Shown in pieces: positions 36,585 through 44,625 of a stretch of 64,000 bases of DNA; the stretch's first letter is position 1; each line of letters starts with the position of its first letter. Below the pieces are notes generated by a model. That model searched no databases. It saw only the letters and a program-made list of their open reading frames with translations, and was not told the origin of the DNA. The translations under genes were made by a program, and so were the position numbers. The stretch covers positions 1,240,001-1,304,000 of the forward strand of contig NZ_FMBM01000002.1 in the NCBI RefSeq assembly GCF_900094735.1, read 5' to 3'. Origin of the DNA: Saliniramus fredricksonii. Lineage in GTDB: Bacteria; Pseudomonadota; Alphaproteobacteria; Rhizobiales; Beijerinckiaceae.

Positions 36585-37730
36585 TCATACCTCCCGTGTC
36601 TCGAAATCGATGCGTGGATCGATCCAGACATAGGTGAGATCGGAGATCAGGTTCACGACCAGCCCGAGCAGCGAGAAGATGAAGAGGGTGGCGAAGACGA
36701 CCGGGTAATCGCGGTTGACGATGGATTCGAAGGAGAGCAAGCCGAGCCCGTCGAGAGAGAAGATCGTCTCGATCAGGAGCGCACCGGTAAAGAACGCGCT
36801 GATGAAGGCGCCGGGGAAACCGGCCACCACGATCAGCATGGCGTTGCGGAAAACGTGCCCGTAAAGCACCTGGCGCTCCGAGAGTCCCTTCATCCGCGCC
36901 GTCATGACGTATTGCTTGCGGATCTCGTCGAGGAAAGAGTTCTTGGTGAGCAATGTCGTCGTCGCAAAAGCACCGATCGCCATGGCGGTGATGGGCAGGG
37001 CGAGGTGCCAGAAATAGTCCAGGATCGCGGCGGGGCTCGTCACCCAGGCCCAGAAAGACATGTCGGCATATTGCTCCGACCAGAGGCCGCGCAGCGGGAA
37101 TATCTGCCAGAACGAGCCGCCGGCGAAGAGCACGATCAGGAGAATCGCAAAGAGAAAGCCGGGGATGGCGTAGCCCACGATGACGATGGCGGAGGTCCAC
37201 CAGTCGAAGGGGGTGCCGTCGCGCACGGCCTTCTTGACCCCCAGAGGGATGGAGATCGCATAGGAAATGATCGTCATCCAGAGGCCGAGCGAGATCGAGA
37301 CCGGGAGCTTCTCCTTGATCAGGTCGATCACCGAAATATCGCGGAAATAGCTATCGCCGAATTCGAATCGCGAAAAATTCCAGATCATCAGCGCGAACCG
37401 TTCATGGGCAGGGCGATCGAACCCGAATTGTGCCTCGAGTTGCGCGATGAACTGCGGATCGAGCCCCTGCGCACCGCGATAGCGCGAATCGCCGCCCCCG
37501 CCGTCGCCGCCTCCGCCATCGCCGCCGCCCATCTGCCCCGCGAGGCCCCCACCATCGCCGCCGGCGCCACCGAAGCGCGCCGTGGCCCCCGCATCGGCGC
37601 CCTGGATCTGGGCCAGTATGCGCTCGACGGGTCCGCCGGGCGCGAACTGGATGATCACGAACGAGATCAGCATGATCCCGAAAATCGTCGGGATCATCAG
37701 CAGAAGACGTCGCGCAATATAAGCGGCCAT
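36585..37730 (-). CDS. yejB: Peptide ABC transporter permease YejB
   Basis: 381 residues from ATG 37730 (AGAGG five bases upstream; open frame continues 11 codons). N-terminal ARRLLLMIPTIFGIMLISFVIIQFAPGGPVE is the classic DppB-type first helix, and the coupling loop KQYVMTARMKGLSERQVLYGHVFRN is intact. Unusual: residues ~60-90 are a glycine/aspartate-rich low-complexity stretch in the periplasmic loop. Partner of YejE. Confidence 0.95.
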   Translation of the reverse strand: MAAYIARRLLLMIPTIFGIMLISFVIIQFAPGGPVERILAQIQGADAGATARFGGAGGDGGGLAGQMGGGDGGGGDGGGGDSRYRGAQGLDPQFIAQLEAQFGFDRPAHERFALMIWNFSRFEFGDSYFRDISVIDLIKEKLPVSISLGLWMTIISYAISIPLGVKKAVRDGTPFDWWTSAIVIVGYAIPGFLFAILLIVLFAGGSFWQIFPLRGLWSEQYADMSFWAWVTSPAAILDYFWHLALPITAMAIGAFATTTLLTKNSFLDEIRKQYVMTARMKGLSERQVLYGHVFRNAMLIVVAGFPGAFISAFFTGALLIETIFSLDGLGLLSFESIVNRDYPVVFATLFIFSLLGLVVNLISDLTYVWIDPRIDFETREV

Positions 37731-37825
37731 GGAACCTCTGACGATGCGGGCGCAGCGAATCACTGGCCCGGTTGCGACGAATCGGCAGCTACCGTGCTAA
37801 ATCACACATACAGCGTAAAGCCCGA

Positions 37826-39661
37826 TCACGCACGTCGTGCCGCGCGCGCCCGCTCCTCGTCGATCCACCAGGTGGACAAAGCACCAACGGAAAAACGCGG
37901 CTTGGTTTCCGGTCGCCCGAATTCGTCCCAGAAGGCCAGCCAGTGCGTTCCCTTGAACCACATCGGCACCCAGTAGAAACCGGCGCGCAGCACCCGGTCG
38001 AGCGCGCGCGCGGCAACATACATCTCCTCACGCGTCCCGGCCGCGATGACCTTCTCGATCAGCGCATCGACGGCCGGATCGGCGATGCCGGCGAGATTGG
38101 GCGAGCCCGTCAGTTCGGCGGCTTCCGAGCCGAAGAGCACGCGCAATTCGCCGCCGGGCGTCAGGGAGCCGACGAAGCGGCGGGTGATGATGTCGAAGTC
38201 GAATTCGTCAATGCGTCTTTGAAACTGCGAGGCATCGACCACACGCAGCCCCGCATCGATGCCGATCCGGCTCAGATTGCGGGAGAAATGCAGGGTATGC
38301 GGTTCCAGCGCGTTGGAGAAGTCGAGAAATTCGATGGTGAAACGCTCACCGTTCGGCAGCATCAGCTCGCGCCCGCGATAACTGCAACCGGCCTCTTGCA
38401 GGAGTTCCTGCGCCCGGCGGAGATTGCCGCGATCGGTACCCGAGCCGTCTGAAGCCGGCGGCGAGATCGCTTCACCGAAGACACGCTCGGGCAGGCTGTC
38501 CCGGAAGGGTTCGAGCAGTGCCGCCTCGTCATCAGGGATGGGGCCTTCGGCGGCCATCGGGGAATTCTCGAAATACGATTTCGTGCGCATGTAGGAATCG
38601 AACATGATCGTCCGATTGACCGATTCGAAATCAAACAGATAGCCCAGCGCTTCGCGGATGCGCGGATCGGCGAATTTCCCGCGCCGCGTGTTGAACCACC
38701 AGCCCTGTCGAGCGGAGGGAGTCTCGTCGACCAGTTCCTCCCGCTGTACCCGGCCTTCATTGTGTGCGGAGAAGTCGTAGCCGGTTGCCCAATCGCGCGA
38801 GGTGAACTCCTCGCGATAGTTGAAGGCGCCGGATTTGAAGGCTTCGAACGCCACCTGGCGGTCGCGGAAATAGTCGTAGCGCACACGGTCGAAGTTGCTC
38901 TGCCCGCGATTGACCGGCAGATCCGCACCCCAGTAATCCGGAACGCGCTCGTAGATCAGAAAGCGCCCGCTCTCGAACCGCGCAACACGATAAGGGCCCG
39001 ATCCGAGCGGCGGCTCGGTGGTCGAGGCGGCGAAGTCGCGGTCTTCCCAATAAGCGGCGGAGAGGATCGGCAATCCGGCAACGGAGAGCGGCAGGTCCCG
39101 CGACCGGCCCTCGACGAAGCGCACCACGACGGTCTCGTCATCCTCGGCCTCGGCTGCTTCGAGCATGCGTAGCTGCTGGCGGATACTGGGATGGCCCTCG
39201 TCCTTGAGGATCATGATCGAGAAGGCGACGTCCTCCGGCGTGATCGGGCTGCCGTCGTGGAAGCGCGCCTCCGGGCGCAGGCGGAAGCGATAGGTCAGCC
39301 CGTCCTCCGAGCGCCAGACCGATTGCGCAACCAGCCCATAGAGCGCATCCGGCTCGTCTGCGGCGCGGGTCATCAGGCTGTCGAAGGTCAGCCCCATCCC
39401 GGTCGCCGGATCACCCTGCATGATATAGGGATTGAAGGAATTGAAGGTGCCGAACATGTCGGTGCCGAAGAAGCCGCCCTTCGGTGCATCCGGATCGACA
39501 TAATCGAAATGCGCGAAATCCGGCCCGTATTTCAGGTCGCCGAATATCGACATGCCGTGTGCCCATTCGGTCTCGCTCGCGCGCAGCCGCCCGGGCATCC
39601 CCGCGACGACGGCAGCGGCCGCCACACCGGTGAAGAAACTGCGTCGATCAATCGTCAGCAT
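37826..39661 (-). CDS. yejA: Peptide ABC transporter substrate-binding protein YejA
   Basis: 611 residues, periplasmic SBP family 5. The N-terminus has a twin-arginine signal (DRRSFFTGVAAAAVVAGM), so Tat export is likely. Family motifs: MSIFGDLKYGPDFAHFDYVDPDAPKGG (as in YejA), GLTYRFRLRPEARFHDGSPITPEDVAFSI and FDSYMRTKSYFENSPM. ATG 39661 follows GGAGAAGGGGAACGC. First gene of the operon, 95 bp before yejB. Confidence 0.95.
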   Translation of the reverse strand: MLTIDRRSFFTGVAAAAVVAGMPGRLRASETEWAHGMSIFGDLKYGPDFAHFDYVDPDAPKGGFFGTDMFGTFNSFNPYIMQGDPATGMGLTFDSLMTRAADEPDALYGLVAQSVWRSEDGLTYRFRLRPEARFHDGSPITPEDVAFSIMILKDEGHPSIRQQLRMLEAAEAEDDETVVVRFVEGRSRDLPLSVAGLPILSAAYWEDRDFAASTTEPPLGSGPYRVARFESGRFLIYERVPDYWGADLPVNRGQSNFDRVRYDYFRDRQVAFEAFKSGAFNYREEFTSRDWATGYDFSAHNEGRVQREELVDETPSARQGWWFNTRRGKFADPRIREALGYLFDFESVNRTIMFDSYMRTKSYFENSPMAAEGPIPDDEAALLEPFRDSLPERVFGEAISPPASDGSGTDRGNLRRAQELLQEAGCSYRGRELMLPNGERFTIEFLDFSNALEPHTLHFSRNLSRIGIDAGLRVVDASQFQRRIDEFDFDIITRRFVGSLTPGGELRVLFGSEAAELTGSPNLAGIADPAVDALIEKVIAAGTREEMYVAARALDRVLRAGFYWVPMWFKGTHWLAFWDEFGRPETKPRFSVGALSTWWIDEERARAARRA

Positions 39662-39997
39662 GCGTTCCCCTTCTCCTCGCCTGTTCGGCGTGCACCTTTG
39701 CAAGGCCAAGCATTCACGCAAGAACAGCGATTCATTATGGCGATAATGGCGCAAGCGAAAGCCCGTGTCGAACCCCGAAAATGCCATTGGGCGGGGCTGT
39801 GCGGCCAGCGTCGTGCCCGGGTCCCGGCCTGCGCAGGATCGCAGCGGCCTTTGCGTGCAAGAGCCTTATCCGGGTTGCCGTGACGCGTTATAGCTGCAGT
39901 GAAGCGGTTGCCCGGATGATCAACGGGCGGCAAAGCGCGCCGGGCCCGATCCGATGCATGGGGCCTGCGCGACGATAAGACACGCCGGGAGAGCGCC
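39662..39997. other. Gene-free divergent intergenic region
   Basis: 336 bp between yejA and the divergent dehydrogenase gene. All frames are broken or shadow-like, and I see no RNA gene or strong terminator. It must carry the promoters of both transcription units, but no confident -35/-10 pair could be picked. Confidence 0.4.
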
Positions 39998-40981
39998 ATG
40001 ACCACGAACGATGATGCCGGAAAGATCGAGATCCTGATGCCGCGCCCGATGGCGCCGCGCGTGATCGAACAACTTGATGCGCGCTTCACCCTGCATCGCT
40101 TGTGGGAGGCCGATGACGCCGATGCGTTCATCGCGCAGCACGCCTCCCGGATTCGCGGCGTCGCCACCGGCGGTGGTGCAAGCGGGCGCGTCGACAAGGC
40201 GCTGATCGACGCGCTGCCGGCGCTCGAAATCGTCTCCAGCTTCGGTGTGGGTTATGATCATGTCGATGCCGCTTATGCCGGCACGAAGGGTGTCGTGGTG
40301 ACCAACACGCCGGACGTCCTCACCGACGAGGTGGCCGATCTCGCCATCGGCCTGCTGCTGGCTACCTTGCGCAAACTCCCGCAGGCGGACCGCTATCTGC
40401 GCGAGGGCCGCTGGCTGGAAAAGCCGTTCCCGCTCAGCCCGACACTGCGCGAGCGCAGGATCGGCATTCTCGGCTACGGTCGCATCGGCAAGGCGATTGC
40501 CAGGCGCCTCGACGCGTTTGATGTCGAGGTCGTCTATCACGGGCGCCGCGAGCAGGCGGATGCGCCGCATCGCTATTATGCCGATCTCGAGGCGATGGCC
40601 CGGGATGTCGATACGCTCGTCGTGATCACGCCCGGCGGGACGGGGACGCAGAAGCTCGTCGATGCGCGCATTCTCGAAGCGCTCGGGCCGGAAGGCGTGC
40701 TGATCAACGTGGCGCGCGGCAGCGTCGTGGACGAGGCGGCGCTGATCGCGGCCCTGCGCGACGGCACCATCCTCTCGGCGGGGCTCGACGTTTTCGAGAA
40801 GGAGCCGCAGGTGCCGCAGGAACTGATCGAGATGGATCACGTGGTGCTGCTGCCGCATGTCGGCTCGGCTTCGGTGCATACGCGCAATGCCATGGCCCAG
40901 CTCGTCGTCGACAATCTGGTGGCGTGGTTTGACGGCAAGCCGCCGCTCACGCCCGTGCCCGAGACGCCTTCGCCGCGCTAA
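39998..40981 (+). CDS. D-isomer 2-hydroxyacid dehydrogenase (hydroxypyruvate/glyoxylate reductase-like)
   Basis: 327 residues. NAD(P) motif RIGILGYGRIGKAIARRL, substrate/catalytic Arg in INVARGSVVDEAAL, Glu in LDVFEKEP and catalytic His in LLPHVGSAS. The FGVGYDHVDAAYA and TPDVLTDEVADLAIGLLLA stretches place it with the GhrB/GyaR group. The GRREQ after strand 2 suggests NADP(H) preference (positively charged residues after the motif). Followed after 84 bp by the DUF2093 gene on the same strand. Confidence 0.92.
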   Translation: MTTNDDAGKIEILMPRPMAPRVIEQLDARFTLHRLWEADDADAFIAQHASRIRGVATGGGASGRVDKALIDALPALEIVSSFGVGYDHVDAAYAGTKGVVVTNTPDVLTDEVADLAIGLLLATLRKLPQADRYLREGRWLEKPFPLSPTLRERRIGILGYGRIGKAIARRLDAFDVEVVYHGRREQADAPHRYYADLEAMARDVDTLVVITPGGTGTQKLVDARILEALGPEGVLINVARGSVVDEAALIAALRDGTILSAGLDVFEKEPQVPQELIEMDHVVLLPHVGSASVHTRNAMAQLVVDNLVAWFDGKPPLTPVPETPSPR

Positions 40982-41065
40982 GCTGTGCTTCGCGGGAAAG
41001 GCGGCGCCTTGGCGCTTGAACCGGGGCGCGGCTTTGCCTATGCAATGGGGCCGAGGAGACCGCGC

Positions 41066-41311
41066 ATGCTCGACCGCAACGATGCTTTCGGCCAGGAGGC
41101 CCAGATCGAATATCTCGACGCGCATTTTCGCGTCGTGCGCCCCGGCAAGTTCGTACGCTGCGCCGTGACCGGCGATCCCATTCCGCTTGACAGGCTGGTC
41201 TATTGGAGCGTCGAGCGGCAGGAGCCCTACAGCTCGCACCAGGCGGTGATGCAGCGGCTCGGGCTGAAGCCGAAAGGCGCGGACGGGGCCAGCGGGACGA
41301 ACGGTTCCTGA
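41066..41311 (+). CDS. DUF2093 family protein
   Basis: 81 residues. ATG 41066 follows GAGGAGACC; the frame is open 27 codons upstream without protein character. The sequence AQIEYLDAHFRVVRPGKFVRCAVTGDPIPLDRLVYWSVERQEPY is the DUF2093 signature, a short cytoplasmic family largely restricted to Alphaproteobacteria, function unknown. Confidence 0.88.
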   Translation: MLDRNDAFGQEAQIEYLDAHFRVVRPGKFVRCAVTGDPIPLDRLVYWSVERQEPYSSHQAVMQRLGLKPKGADGASGTNGS

Positions 41312-41314
41312 TCT

Positions 41315-41360
41315 GATTTTCCTGCCAATAGGAAAATCGTCTTGACAATCTGGAATTGTC
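41315..41360. promoter_or_regulatory. Two inverted repeats with a -35-like box upstream of the DUF6456 gene
   Basis: GATTTTCCT/AGGAAAATC (41315-41323 and 41330-41338, 6-base spacer) and GACAAT/ATTGTC (41344-41349 and 41355-41360, 5-base spacer). The second overlaps a perfect TTGACA (41342-41347). No good -10 follows at 16-18 bp. The arrangement suggests regulator binding over a promoter; a terminator is unlikely because no T-run follows. Confidence 0.5.
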
Positions 41361-41403
41361 GAGCCACCTTGCCGCCATAGGTTGTGCGGCAAGGAAGAAA
41401 ATC

Positions 41404-42441
41404 ATGAATTATGAAAATGCGGTGGTGTGTCAGGGTGATGCTGCGAGCCGCAAAAGCGGGTCTGGCAAGCGTTTGTCGAGCAAGCGCGTGTCGGGAAAAC
41501 GGGGCCCGATACCGGGATCCCCGGCTGAGCCTGCTCTGTCCCGCGAGGCCTTGCGCTTGTTGCAGGGGCTGGCGGTGCAGGGAACGCGGATGCGGTCCGA
41601 TCCGTTCGACCCGGACCGGATCCTTCTCAGCAAGGGTGGGGAGTTCCGCCGTGACGGCTCTGCGGTCTCGCTCGGCGGCGGCAGCTTTGCGCGCAGCGCG
41701 TTGGATTTGCTCATCCGGCATGATCTCGTGCAACAGGATCCTCTGCAGCATGATCGCGCGATTACAAGCAGGAATCGCGCGGATTCCACAGCAGCGACAC
41801 TGATCTCGCAGGCCGGGAAGGGCTATCTCGCGCGGCTGGCGGCGCGTCGCGCAGGTCAGGGCGACGAGGCCTTCGCTGTGCAGCATCGCGTCGCGGTGAT
41901 GGCCGACAGGCCGGATCCCGTCGATGACGGGGCGCAAGCGCGCGTGCGGGTCAATCAGGAAGAAAGTCCTCTCGCCTGGCTCGCCGCACGCAAGGGTGCG
42001 GATGGCGCGCCGCTCATCGACGCCGCGCAGTTCGAGGCCGGTGAGCGCTTCCGGCGCGATCTCACCATGGCAGGAATCATGCCCGGTGTGAGCATCGACT
42101 GGGACCGGCTCGGCTCGGGCGGGGGTGGTGGGGGCGGCAATCGCGCCGGCCGGCTCGACGCAACGGAGGCCTGCATCGCCGCGCGCCAGCGCGTGACCCG
42201 GGCCGTGCGGCATCTGGGCGCCGAGGATGGCGATCTGCTCATCGATGTCTGCGGCTTTCTCATCCGGATCAGCGAAATCGAGCGGGCGCGTGCCTGGCCG
42301 GCGCGGTCGGGCAAGATCATGATCGCACGGGCCCTGTCGCGGCTGGCTGATTATTACGGCCTCGCCGGCGAGGCCCGCGGCGCGGTGCGCAACCGCCGCA
42401 TTCTGGCCTGGTGCGCCGGAGAGTCGGTTGCGCCGGGCTGA
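41404..42441 (+). CDS. DUF6456 domain protein, putative DNA-binding
   Basis: 345 residues from ATG 41404 (AAGGAAG 8 bases upstream). Middle region: SREALRLLQGLAVQG... and LLIRHDLVQQDP, a winged-helix-like pattern. The C-terminal ~140 residues (SPLAWLAARKGADGAPLIDAAQFEAGERFRRD, LIDVCGFLIRISEIERARAWPARSGKIMIARALSRLADYYG) match DUF6456, common in Rhizobiales and lacking experimental function that I know of. A poly-Gly stretch precedes ARQRV. The helix-rich end resembles a helix-turn-helix domain; regulation is inferred only. Confidence 0.75.
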   Translation: MNYENAVVCQGDAASRKSGSGKRLSSKRVSGKRGPIPGSPAEPALSREALRLLQGLAVQGTRMRSDPFDPDRILLSKGGEFRRDGSAVSLGGGSFARSALDLLIRHDLVQQDPLQHDRAITSRNRADSTAATLISQAGKGYLARLAARRAGQGDEAFAVQHRVAVMADRPDPVDDGAQARVRVNQEESPLAWLAARKGADGAPLIDAAQFEAGERFRRDLTMAGIMPGVSIDWDRLGSGGGGGGGNRAGRLDATEACIAARQRVTRAVRHLGAEDGDLLIDVCGFLIRISEIERARAWPARSGKIMIARALSRLADYYGLAGEARGAVRNRRILAWCAGESVAPG

Positions 42442-42680
42442 ACTTCGCAATACGAGACCGGGATGAAGCGGTCGCGGCGGCCATATTTTCGACGCGAGCC
42501 GCGCCCAGATTCACCAATGCGGCGACCGGATCGCTGCGGCGCAGGGTCCCGCTTGCGGCTTGCGGTCATCCGGCCCAAACTGACACCGTGTCGGGTGTGA
42601 CTCGCGCAACCCGCCACCACGCCATTGCGGCGTGCATGATCCTGCGCCGACCCGGCGCCGATGCGAAAAAGGCCTGCTGC

Positions 42681-43691
42681 ATGCAAGAAACGTCGTCGAC
42701 GCCGCAATCCCTTGACGAATCGGTGCTGCGCAACGCCGAAGCGACACTGGAAACCGTGGTCAGCGCCCGCGAGGCCGTCGAGGCTGTCATCTTCGGTCAG
42801 AAGAACGTGGTCGATCTGGCGCTGACGACGATCCTCGCCGGAGGGCACGGGCTGCTCGTCGGTGTGCCGGGCCTCGCCAAGACGAAGCTCGTCGAAACGC
42901 TCGGCACGGTGCTCGGCCTTGATGCGCGTCGGGTCCAGTTCACGCCCGATCTGATGCCCTCCGACATTACCGGCTCGGAAATCCTTGAGGAGGATGCTGA
43001 TCGCCGGCGCCATTTCCGCTTCGTGCGCGGGCCGATCTTCGCGCAGCTTCTGATGGCCGACGAGATCAACCGCGCCAGTCCGCGAACCCAGTCGGCCCTG
43101 TTGCAGGCGATGCAGGAGCATCACGTTTCCGTGAGTGGCGAGCGTCACGACCTGCCGCGTCCGTTCCACGTGCTCGCCACGCAGAATCCCATCGAGCAGG
43201 AGGGCACCTATCCGCTGCCGGAGGCCCAGCTCGACCGTTTTCTGCTTCAGATCGACATCGACTACCCCGATCGCGATGCCGAGCGGCGCATCCTGCTGGA
43301 GACGACGGGGGATTCCGAAGCCCGTCCCGGTGCGGTGATGTCGGGTGAGGCGCTGATGAGCGCGCAGCGCCTCGCGCGCCGCCTGCCGGTCGGAGACAGC
43401 ATCGTCGAGGCCATTCTTGATCTGGTGCGCGCCGCGCGACCGGGGGAGGGCGATCCCGCCGTGACCGAGCATCTGCTCTGGGGGCCTGGTCCGCGCGCCT
43501 CGCAGGCGCTGATTTTTGCTGCGCGCGCGCATGCGCTGATCCAGGGCCGCGTCTCGCCCTCCATTGATGATGTGGCGCTGCTCGCCGCGCCGGTGCTCAA
43601 GCACCGCATGGCCCTGACATTCGCCGCGCGCGCCGACGGCGTCACCATTCCCGATCTCGTGCAGCGTCTGACGGCGCGGCTCGGCGGGTGA
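42681..43691 (+). CDS. MoxR-family AAA+ ATPase
   Basis: 336 residues from ATG 42681. Walker A-like GVPGLAKTKLVETL, Walker B LLMADEINRASPRTQSALLQAM, sensor 1 VLATQNPIEQEGTYPLPEAQLDRF and the MoxR lid domain. MoxR proteins act as chaperones that help load metals or cofactors or assemble complexes with VWA-domain partners. First of a tightly spaced operon (MoxR, DUF58, two membrane proteins), the typical MoxR-family neighbourhood. The 240 bp upstream hold no gene. Confidence 0.94.
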   Translation: MQETSSTPQSLDESVLRNAEATLETVVSAREAVEAVIFGQKNVVDLALTTILAGGHGLLVGVPGLAKTKLVETLGTVLGLDARRVQFTPDLMPSDITGSEILEEDADRRRHFRFVRGPIFAQLLMADEINRASPRTQSALLQAMQEHHVSVSGERHDLPRPFHVLATQNPIEQEGTYPLPEAQLDRFLLQIDIDYPDRDAERRILLETTGDSEARPGAVMSGEALMSAQRLARRLPVGDSIVEAILDLVRAARPGEGDPAVTEHLLWGPGPRASQALIFAARAHALIQGRVSPSIDDVALLAAPVLKHRMALTFAARADGVTIPDLVQRLTARLGG

Positions 43692-43700
43692 GGCCCTGAC

Positions 43701-44624
43701 ATGGCGCGCGTGCGGGTCCTCAGCGAGACGCAACGGCTACCCGGGCGGACGGTCACGCTGGCGGCGCAGGATCTCGCAGCGCGGCTGCCGCGTCTGGTAC
43801 TGGAGGCGCGCCGCGTCGCCGGGACCCTCGCGCACGGTATCCATGGACGTCGCCGTGCGGGCCCGGGCGAAACCTTCTGGCAGTTCCGCCCCTTCAGCAG
43901 TGGCGAGCCGGCATCGCGGATCGACTGGCGCCGTTCTGGCCGCGACGACCGTCTCTATGTGCGCGAGCGCGAATGGGAGGCGGCGCACTCGGTGCATCTG
44001 TGGATCGACCGTTCCGCCTCCATGGCCTTCGGTTCGGAGCTTGCCATGGCGCCGAAATGCGACCGGGCCGTGGTGCTCGGCCTCGCGCTCGCCGAGAGCT
44101 TCGTCGAGGCGGGCGAGCGTGTCGGCATGATGGGGCAGGCGCCGCCCCGCGCCGTGCGCCGGATCGCCGAGCGTTTCGCCGAAATCCTCGCCGATCCGCG
44201 CGGCTCCGACGCCACCGACATGCCACCGCCTACGGCGCTCGCCCCCCATGACGAAGCGGTGATCCTCAGTGACTGCCTCAGCCCCGCCGAGGAATGGGAA
44301 GCCTGCATCGCGGCGATTGCAGCGCGGGGCGCGCGCGGGCATGTCATGATGATCGTCGATCCGGTCGAGGAGAGCTTTCCCTTTGCCGGGCAGGCCATGC
44401 TGGAGGATCCCGAGGGCGGTCTGCGGCTGCGGGTCGGGGATGCGGCGAGCTGGGGCGCGCAGTATCGCACGCGCATTGCCCGCCACCGCGATGCGCTGGA
44501 GGCGGCGACGCGGCGGCGGGGATGGACGCTCACGATTCACCGCACCGACCGTCCCGCCAGCGAGGCCGCCCTGCGGCTGATGGCGCTCGTCCAGGCGGCG
44601 CGCTCGGGCATGGGAGGGCGCTGA
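43701..44624 (+). CDS. DUF58 domain protein
   Basis: 307 residues. The DUF58 core is GETFWQFRPFSSGEPASRIDWRRSGRDDRLYVREREWE, followed by a VWA-like region HLWIDRSASMAFGS (Asp-x-Ser-x-Ser of a MIDAS motif). No transmembrane helix. Starts 9 bp after moxR and ends one base before the next gene, so translational coupling is likely. Functions as partner of the MoxR ATPase in homologous systems; the client is unknown. Confidence 0.9.
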   Translation: MARVRVLSETQRLPGRTVTLAAQDLAARLPRLVLEARRVAGTLAHGIHGRRRAGPGETFWQFRPFSSGEPASRIDWRRSGRDDRLYVREREWEAAHSVHLWIDRSASMAFGSELAMAPKCDRAVVLGLALAESFVEAGERVGMMGQAPPRAVRRIAERFAEILADPRGSDATDMPPPTALAPHDEAVILSDCLSPAEEWEACIAAIAARGARGHVMMIVDPVEESFPFAGQAMLEDPEGGLRLRVGDAASWGAQYRTRIARHRDALEAATRRRGWTLTIHRTDRPASEAALRLMALVQAARSGMGGR

Positions 44625-44625
44625 C

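Noticed and set aside
41315-41338. GATTTTCCT/AGGAAAATC hairpin as a terminator for the DUF2093 gene
   Set aside because: The stem is A/T-rich and not followed by a T-run; an operator-like dyad is more plausible.
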